From NCBI GenBank assembly GCA_035041965.1, contig JAPYMA010000311.1:110059-174058 (forward strand): a stretch of 64,000 nt of DNA, written 5' to 3'. Position numbers and translations under genes: made by a program. The notes beneath the pieces were generated by a model. That model was not told the DNA's origin, made no database searches, and was given only the letters and a program-made list of their open reading frames with translations. Positions 55,942 through 64,000 of this stretch are shown here, one piece after another; within the stretch, counting starts at the first letter, position 1; each line of letters begins with the position of its first letter. The DNA comes from Anisakis pegreffii. Lineage: Eukaryota; Nematoda; Chromadorea; Rhabditida; Anisakidae.

Positions 55942-58900
55942 TGTACAAATTTGAATACGTTTCCGGGCAAACTTGAGAAGACGGTAGGCTTGAATGTACC
56001 CATATTCCTACAGTGATGCATAACATGCGTTGATCTAAAGTGATCAAATGCATATCAATGAGCGCCTCAGCGCCAGTTCAGATAGCTTTAATCAAATAGC
56101 TATAGCTCCTCAACTAAGCGAAATCGCCCGACAAAATATATATTATTCTGAATGCAGAGATTCTGCTCGATCGACTGATGTGAAGAAATTCATATGTTAC
56201 TGGTCAAAGCTGAGGGTACGGTAGGTTTGAATGTGCCAACCCCTATAGCATCAGAAAAATAGCTATATCTCCTCGCAGAGGCGGAATTTTCTCGTGAGCT
56301 TTTCATTTTTAGGAAGCAGAGATTCTGCTCAATCGAACGATGTACAAATTTGAATACGTTTCCGGGCAAACTTGAGAAGACGGTAGGCTTGAATGTACCC
56401 ATATTCCTACAGTGATGCATAACATGCGTTGATCTAAAGTGATCAAATGCATATCAATGAGCGCCTCAGCGCCAGTTCAGATAGCTTTAATCAAATAGCT
56501 ATAGCTCCTCAACTAAGCGAAATCGCCCGACAAAATATATATTATTCTGAATGCAGAGATTCTGCTCGATCGACTGATGTGAAGAAATTCATATGTTACT
56601 GGTCAAAGCTGAGGGTACGGTAGGTTTGAATGTGCCAACCCCTATAGCATCAGAAAAATAGCTATATCTCCTCGCAGAGGCGGAATTTTCTCGTGAGCTT
56701 TTCATTTTTAGGAAGCAGAGATTCTGCTCAATCGAACGATGTACAAATTTGAATACGTTTCCGGGCAAACTTGAGAAGACGGTAGGCTTGAATGTACCCA
56801 TATTCCTACAGTGATGCATAACATGCGTTGATCTAAAGTGATCAAATGCATATCAATGAGCGCCTCAGCGCCAGTTCAGATAGCTTTAATCAAATAGCTA
56901 TAGCTCCTCAACTAAGCGAAATCGCCCGACAAAATATATATTATTCTGAATGCAGAGATTCTGCTCGATCGACTGATGTGAAGAAATTCATATGTTACTG
57001 GTCAAAGCTGAGGGTACGGTAGGTTTGAATGTGCCAACCCCTATAGCATCAGAAAAATAGCTATATCTCCTCGCAGAGGCGGAATTTTCTCGTGAGCTTT
57101 TCATTTTTAGGAAGCAGAGATTCTGCTCAATCGAACGATGTACAAATTTGAATACGTTTCCGGGCAAACTTGAGAAGACGGTAGGCTTGAATGTACCCAT
57201 ATTCCTACAGTGATGCATAACATGCGTTGATCTAAAGTGATCAAATGCATATCAATGAGCGCCTCAGCGCCAGTTCAGATAGCTTTAATCAAATAGCTAT
57301 AGCTCCTCAACTAAGCGAAATCGCCCGACAAAATATATATTATTCTGAATGCAGAGATTCTGCTCGATCGACTGATGTGAAGAAATTCATATGTTACTGG
57401 TCAAAGCTGAGGGTACGGTAGGTTTGAATGTGCCAACCCCTATAGCATCAGAAAAATAGCTATATCTCCTCGCAGAGGCGGAATTTTCTCGTGAGCTTTT
57501 CATTTTTAGGAAGCAGAGATTCTGCTCAATCGAACGATGTACAAATTTGAATACGTTTCCGGGCAAACTTGAGAAGACGGTAGGCTTGAATGTACCCATA
57601 TTCCTACAGTGATGCATAACATGCGTTGATCTAAAGTGATCAAATGCATATCAATGAGCGCCTCAGCGCCAGTTCAGATAGCTTTAATCAAATAGCTATA
57701 GCTCCTCAACTAAGCGAAATCGCCCGACAAAATATATATTATTCTGAATGCAGAGATTCTGCTCGATCGACTGATGTGAAGAAATTCATATGTTACTGGT
57801 CAAAGCTGAGGGTACGGTAGGTTTGAATGTGCCAACCCCTATAGCATCAGAAAAATAGCTATATCTCCTCGCAGAGGCGGAATTTTCTCGTGAGCTTTTC
57901 ATTTTTAGGAAGCAGAGATTCTGCTCAATCGAACGATGTACAAATTTGAATACGTTTCCGGGCAAACTTGAGAAGACGGTAGGCTTGAATGTACCCATAT
58001 TCCTACAGTGATGCATAACATGCGTTGATCTAAAGTGATCAAATGCATATCAATGAGCGCCTCAGCGCCAGTTCAGATAGCTTTAATCAAATAGCTATAG
58101 CTCCTCAACTAAGCGAAATCGCCCGACAAAATATATATTATTCTGAATGCAGAGATTCTGCTCGATCGACTGATGTGAAGAAATTCATATGTTACTGGTC
58201 AAAGCTGAGGGTACGGTAGGTTTGAATGTGCCAACCCCTATAGCATCAGAAAAATAGCTATATCTCCTCGCAGAGGCGGAATTTTCTCGTGAGCTTTTCA
58301 TTTTTAGGAAGCAGAGATTCTGCTCAATCGAACGATGTACAAATTTGAATACGTTTCCGGGCAAACTTGAGAAGACGGTAGGCTTGAATGTACCCATATT
58401 CCTACAGTGATGCATAACATGCGTTGATCTAAAGTGATCAAATGCATATCAATGAGCGCCTCAGCGCCAGTTCAGATAGCTTTAATCAAATAGCTATAGC
58501 TCCTCAACTAAGCGAAATCGCCCGACAAAATATATATTATTCTGAATGCAGAGATTCTGCTCGATCGACTGATGTGAAGAAATTCATATGTTACTGGTCA
58601 AAGCTGAGGGTACGGTAGGTTTGAATGTGCCAACCCCTATAGCATCAGAAAAATAGCTATATCTCCTCGCAGAGGCGGAATTTTCTCGTGAGCTTTTCAT
58701 TTTTAGGAAGCAGAGATTCTGCTCAATCGAACGATGTACAAATTTGAATACGTTTCCGGGCAAACTTGAGAAGACGGTAGGCTTGAATGTACCCATATTC
58801 CTACAGTGATGCATAACATGCGTTGATCTAAAGTGATCAAATGCATATCAATGAGCGCCTCAGCGCCAGTTCAGATAGCTTTAATCAAATAGCTATAGCT

Positions 58901-61900
58901 CCTCAACTAAGCGAAATCGCCCGACAAAATATATATTATTCTGAATGCAGAGATTCTGCTCGATCGACTGATGTGAAGAAATTCATATGTTACTGGTCAA
59001 AGCTGAGGGTACGGTAGGTTTGAATGTGCCAACCCCTATAGCATCAGAAAAATAGCTATATCTCCTCGCAGAGGCGGAATTTTCTCGTGAGCTTTTCATT
59101 TTTAGGAAGCAGAGATTCTGCTCAATCGAACGATGTACAAATTTGAATACGTTTCCGGGCAAACTTGAGAAGACGGTAGGCTTGAATGTACCCATATTCC
59201 TACAGTGATGCATAACATGCGTTGATCTAAAGTGATCAAATGCATATCAATGAGCGCCTCAGCGCCAGTTCAGATAGCTTTAATCAAATAGCTATAGCTC
59301 CTCAACTAAGCGAAATCGCCCGACAAAATATATATTATTCTGAATGCAGAGATTCTGCTCGATCGACTGATGTGAAGAAATTCATATGTTACTGGTCAAA
59401 GCTGAGGGTACGGTAGGTTTGAATGTGCCAACCCCTATAGCATCAGAAAAATAGCTATATCTCCTCGCAGAGGCGGAATTTTCTCGTGAGCTTTTCATTT
59501 TTAGGAAGCAGAGATTCTGCTCAATCGAACGATGTACAAATTTGAATACGTTTCCGGGCAAACTTGAGAAGACGGTAGGCTTGAATGTACCCATATTCCT
59601 ACAGTGATGCATAACATGCGTTGATCTAAAGTGATCAAATGCATATCAATGAGCGCCTCAGCGCCAGTTCAGATAGCTTTAATCAAATAGCTATAGCTCC
59701 TCAACTAAGCGAAATCGCCCGACAAAATATATATTATTCTGAATGCAGAGATTCTGCTCGATCGACTGATGTGAAGAAATTCATATGTTACTGGTCAAAG
59801 CTGAGGGTACGGTAGGTTTGAATGTGCCAACCCCTATAGCATCAGAAAAATAGCTATATCTCCTCGCAGAGGCGGAATTTTCTCGTGAGCTTTTCATTTT
59901 TAGGAAGCAGAGATTCTGCTCAATCGAACGATGTACAAATTTGAATACGTTTCCGGGCAAACTTGAGAAGACGGTAGGCTTGAATGTACCCATATTCCTA
60001 CAGTGATGCATAACATGCGTTGATCTAAAGTGATCAAATGCATATCAATGAGCGCCTCAGCGCCAGTTCAGATAGCTTTAATCAAATAGCTATAGCTCCT
60101 CAACTAAGCGAAATCGCCCGACAAAATATATATTATTCTGAATGCAGAGATTCTGCTCGATCGACTGATGTGAAGAAATTCATATGTTACTGGTCAAAGC
60201 TGAGGGTACGGTAGGTTTGAATGTGCCAACCCCTATAGCATCAGAAAAATAGCTATATCTCCTCGCAGAGGCGGAATTTTCTCGTGAGCTTTTCATTTTT
60301 AGGAAGCAGAGATTCTGCTCAATCGAACGATGTACAAATTTGAATACGTTTCCGGGCAAACTTGAGAAGACGGTAGGCTTGAATGTACCCATATTCCTAC
60401 AGTGATGCATAACATGCGTTGATCTAAAGTGATCAAATGCATATCAATGAGCGCCTCAGCGCCAGTTCAGATAGCTTTAATCAAATAGCTATAGCTCCTC
60501 AACTAAGCGAAATCGCCCGACAAAATATATATTATTCTGAATGCAGAGATTCTGCTCGATCGACTGATGTGAAGAAATTCATATGTTACTGGTCAAAGCT
60601 GAGGGTACGGTAGGTTTGAATGTGCCAACCCCTATAGCATCAGAAAAATAGCTATATCTCCTCGCAGAGGCGGAATTTTCTCGTGAGCTTTTCATTTTTA
60701 GGAAGCAGAGATTCTGCTCAATCGAACGATGTACAAATTTGAATACGTTTCCGGGCAAACTTGAGAAGACGGTAGGCTTGAATGTACCCATATTCCTACA
60801 GTGATGCATAACATGCGTTGATCTAAAGTGATCAAATGCATATCAATGAGCGCCTCAGCGCCAGTTCAGATAGCTTTAATCAAATAGCTATAGCTCCTCA
60901 ACTAAGCGAAATCGCCCGACAAAATATATATTATTCTGAATGCAGAGATTCTGCTCGATCGACTGATGTGAAGAAATTCATATGTTACTGGTCAAAGCTG
61001 AGGGTACGGTAGGTTTGAATGTGCCAACCCCTATAGCATCAGAAAAATAGCTATATCTCCTCGCAGAGGCGGAATTTTCTCGTGAGCTTTTCATTTTTAG
61101 GAAGCAGAGATTCTGCTCAATCGAACGATGTACAAATTTGAATACGTTTCCGGGCAAACTTGAGAAGACGGTAGGCTTGAATGTACCCATATTCCTACAG
61201 TGATGCATAACATGCGTTGATCTAAAGTGATCAAATGCATATCAATGAGCGCCTCAGCGCCAGTTCAGATAGCTTTAATCAAATAGCTATAGCTCCTCAA
61301 CTAAGCGAAATCGCCCGACAAAATATATATTATTCTGAATGCAGAGATTCTGCTCGATCGACTGATGTGAAGAAATTCATATGTTACTGGTCAAAGCTGA
61401 GGGTACGGTAGGTTTGAATGTGCCAACCCCTATAGCATCAGAAAAATAGCTATATCTCCTCGCAGAGGCGGAATTTTCTCGTGAGCTTTTCATTTTTAGG
61501 AAGCAGAGATTCTGCTCAATCGAACGATGTACAAATTTGAATACGTTTCCGGGCAAACTTGAGAAGACGGTAGGCTTGAATGTACCCATATTCCTACAGT
61601 GATGCATAACATGCGTTGATCTAAAGTGATCAAATGCATATCAATGAGCGCCTCAGCGCCAGTTCAGATAGCTTTAATCAAATAGCTATAGCTCCTCAAC
61701 TAAGCGAAATCGCCCGACAAAATATATATTATTCTGAATGCAGAGATTCTGCTCGATCGACTGATGTGAAGAAATTCATATGTTACTGGTCAAAGCTGAG
61801 GGTACGGTAGGTTTGAATGTGCCAACCCCTATAGCATCAGAAAAATAGCTATATCTCCTCGCAGAGGCGGAATTTTCTCGTGAGCTTTTCATTTTTAGGA

Positions 61901-64000
61901 AGCAGAGATTCTGCTCAATCGAACGATGTACAAATTTGAATACGTTTCCGGGCAAACTTGAGAAGACGGTAGGCTTGAATGTACCCATATTCCTACAGTG
62001 ATGCATAACATGCGTTGATCTAAAGTGATCAAATGCATATCAATGAGCGCCTCAGCGCCAGTTCAGATAGCTTTAATCAAATAGCTATAGCTCCTCAACT
62101 AAGCGAAATCGCCCGACAAAATATATATTATTCTGAATGCAGAGATTCTGCTCGATCGACTGATGTGAAGAAATTCATATGTTACTGGTCAAAGCTGAGG
62201 GTACGGTAGGTTTGAATGTGCCAACCCCTATAGCATCAGAAAAATAGCTATATCTCCTCGCAGAGGCGGAATTTTCTCGTGAGCTTTTCATTTTTAGGAA
62301 GCAGAGATTCTGCTCAATCGAACGATGTACAAATTTGAATACGTTTCCGGGCAAACTTGAGAAGACGGTAGGCTTGAATGTACCCATATTCCTACAGTGA
62401 TGCATAACATGCGTTGATCTAAAGTGATCAAATGCATATCAATGAGCGCCTCAGCGCCAGTTCAGATAGCTTTAATCAAATAGCTATAGCTCCTCAACTA
62501 AGCGAAATCGCCCGACAAAATATATATTATTCTGAATGCAGAGATTCTGCTCGATCGACTGATGTGAAGAAATTCATATGTTACTGGTCAAAGCTGAGGG
62601 TACGGTAGGTTTGAATGTGCCAACCCCTATAGCATCAGAAAAATAGCTATATCTCCTCGCAGAGGCGGAATTTTCTCGTGAGCTTTTCATTTTTAGGAAG
62701 CAGAGATTCTGCTCAATCGAACGATGTACAAATTTGAATACGTTTCCGGGCAAACTTGAGAAGACGGTAGGCTTGAATGTACCCATATTCCTACAGTGAT
62801 GCATAACATGCGTTGATCTAAAGTGATCAAATGCATATCAATGAGCGCCTCAGCGCCAGTTCAGATAGCTTTAATCAAATAGCTATAGCTCCTCAACTAA
62901 GCGAAATCGCCCGACAAAATATATATTATTCTGAATGCAGAGATTCTGCTCGATCGACTGATGTGAAGAAATTCATATGTTACTGGTCAAAGCTGAGGGT
63001 ACGGTAGGTTTGAATGTGCCAACCCCTATAGCATCAGAAAAATAGCTATATCTCCTCGCAGAGGCGGAATTTTCTCGTGAGCTTTTCATTTTTAGGAAGC
63101 AGAGATTCTGCTCAATCGAACGATGTACAAATTTGAATACGTTTCCGGGCAAACTTGAGAAGACGGTAGGCTTGAATGTACCCATATTCCTACAGTGATG
63201 CATAACATGCGTTGATCTAAAGTGATCAAATGCATATCAATGAGCGCCTCAGCGCCAGTTCAGATAGCTTTAATCAAATAGCTATAGCTCCTCAACTAAG
63301 CGAAATCGCCCGACAAAATATATATTATTCTGAATGCAGAGATTCTGCTCGATCGACTGATGTGAAGAAATTCATATGTTACTGGTCAAAGCTGAGGGTA
63401 CGGTAGGTTTGAATGTGCCAACCCCTATAGCATCAGAAAAATAGCTATATCTCCTCGCAGAGGCGGAATTTTCTCGTGAGCTTTTCATTTTTAGGAAGCA
63501 GAGATTCTGCTCAATCGAACGATGTACAAATTTGAATACGTTTCCGGGCAAACTTGAGAAGACGGTAGGCTTGAATGTACCCATATTCCTACAGTGATGC
63601 ATAACATGCGTTGATCTAAAGTGATCAAATGCATATCAATGAGCGCCTCAGCGCCAGTTCAGATAGCTTTAATCAAATAGCTATAGCTCCTCAACTAAGC
63701 GAAATCGCCCGACAAAATATATATTATTCTGAATGCAGAGATTCTGCTCGATCGACTGATGTGAAGAAATTCATATGTTACTGGTCAAAGCTGAGGGTAC
63801 GGTAGGTTTGAATGTGCCAACCCCTATAGCATCAGAAAAATAGCTATATCTCCTCGCAGAGGCGGAATTTTCTCGTGAGCTTTTCATTTTTAGGAAGCAG
63901 AGATTCTGCTCAATCGAACGATGTACAAATTTGAATACGTTTCCGGGCAAACTTGAGAAGACGGTAGGCTTGAATGTACCCATATTCCTACAGTGATGCA
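55942..64000 (+). repeat. 399-bp higher-order satellite array, about 20 copies
   Basis: From 55942 every base I compared recurs 399 bp later, to the window edge: 8059 bp or 20.2 copies, identical as far as I read them. Each unit joins two related monomers. A (163 bp, for example 56097-56259) starts TAGCTATAGCTCCTC; B (236 bp, 56260-56495) starts TAGCTATATCTCCTC. Both contain GCAGAGATTCTGCTC, which holds a 5-bp stem, and GGTAGG(T/C)TTGAATGT. B adds about 70 bp with GATCTAAAGTGATC and GAGCGCCTCAGCGCC. A 76-codon minus-strand open frame recurs in every unit. It contains MGTFKPTV and VGTFKPTV, an internal echo of the two monomers, and is not a gene. A centromeric, subtelomeric or interstitial position cannot be told. 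Confidence 0.97.

Noticed and set aside
56190..63983. Twenty repeated 76-codon minus-strand open frames as a tandem gene family
   Set aside because: They recur exactly with the 399-bp satellite period, have no splice or promoter context, and the internal TFKPTV echo simply reflects monomer homology.
55942..64000. CRISPR-like or bacterial repeat array
   Set aside because: Units are contiguous 399-bp repeats without unique spacers, and the neighbouring genes are intron-containing nematode genes.

Overview
The window looks like nuclear DNA of a nematode. Genes are split by short to medium introns, DNA is AT-rich, and two families typical of nematodes are present: a transthyretin-like secreted protein and a MOLO-1-like TPM-domain protein. 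Gene density is low, with five well supported genes in 64 kb. That fits a roundworm with large introns and intergenic spaces better than a compact Caenorhabditis-type genome; I cannot name the species.

Layout. 1-4450 (minus): the 5' part of an ABCC4/MRP4-type ABC transporter, seven exons, running off the left edge. 6326-7167 (minus): RNA polymerase subunit RPB6, three exons. 8925-9078 and 13043-13245 (minus): two exon-like open segments of unknown function. 14.5-14.95 kb: two old monomers of the satellite family that fills the right end. 17558-19739 (plus): MOLO-1-like TPM protein, five exons. 20-33 kb: largely empty, with one hAT-like repeat copy at 23.1-23.96 kb. 33084-35314 (plus): a possible two-exon, Asn-rich small protein. 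40383-48994 (plus): a D2-like dopamine/biogenic amine receptor, 14 exons by my reading, with a hAT-like element carrying an 8-bp target duplication in its first intron. 52565-53426 (minus): transthyretin-like protein, three exons. 55.1-64 kb: a satellite array. A divergent edge (55.1-55.94 kb) is followed by about 20 copies of a 399-bp higher-order unit, identical as far as I read them, running off the right edge.

The genes do not form one pathway. Two bear on neuromuscular signalling (a likely cholinergic receptor auxiliary protein and an aminergic GPCR); the others are a membrane exporter, a core transcription subunit and a secreted protein. All exon boundaries were placed by eye from reading frame, GT/AG signals and family similarity; phases are consistent across each gene, but no transcript evidence was available.

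Most unusual: the two-monomer satellite (163 + 236 bp) with a visible homogenisation boundary and an isolated ancestral pair 40 kb away; a perfect 30-bp inverted repeat at 10.33-10.40 kb; an in-frame 36-codon exon in the receptor tail; and a receptor TM7 motif lacking its proline.
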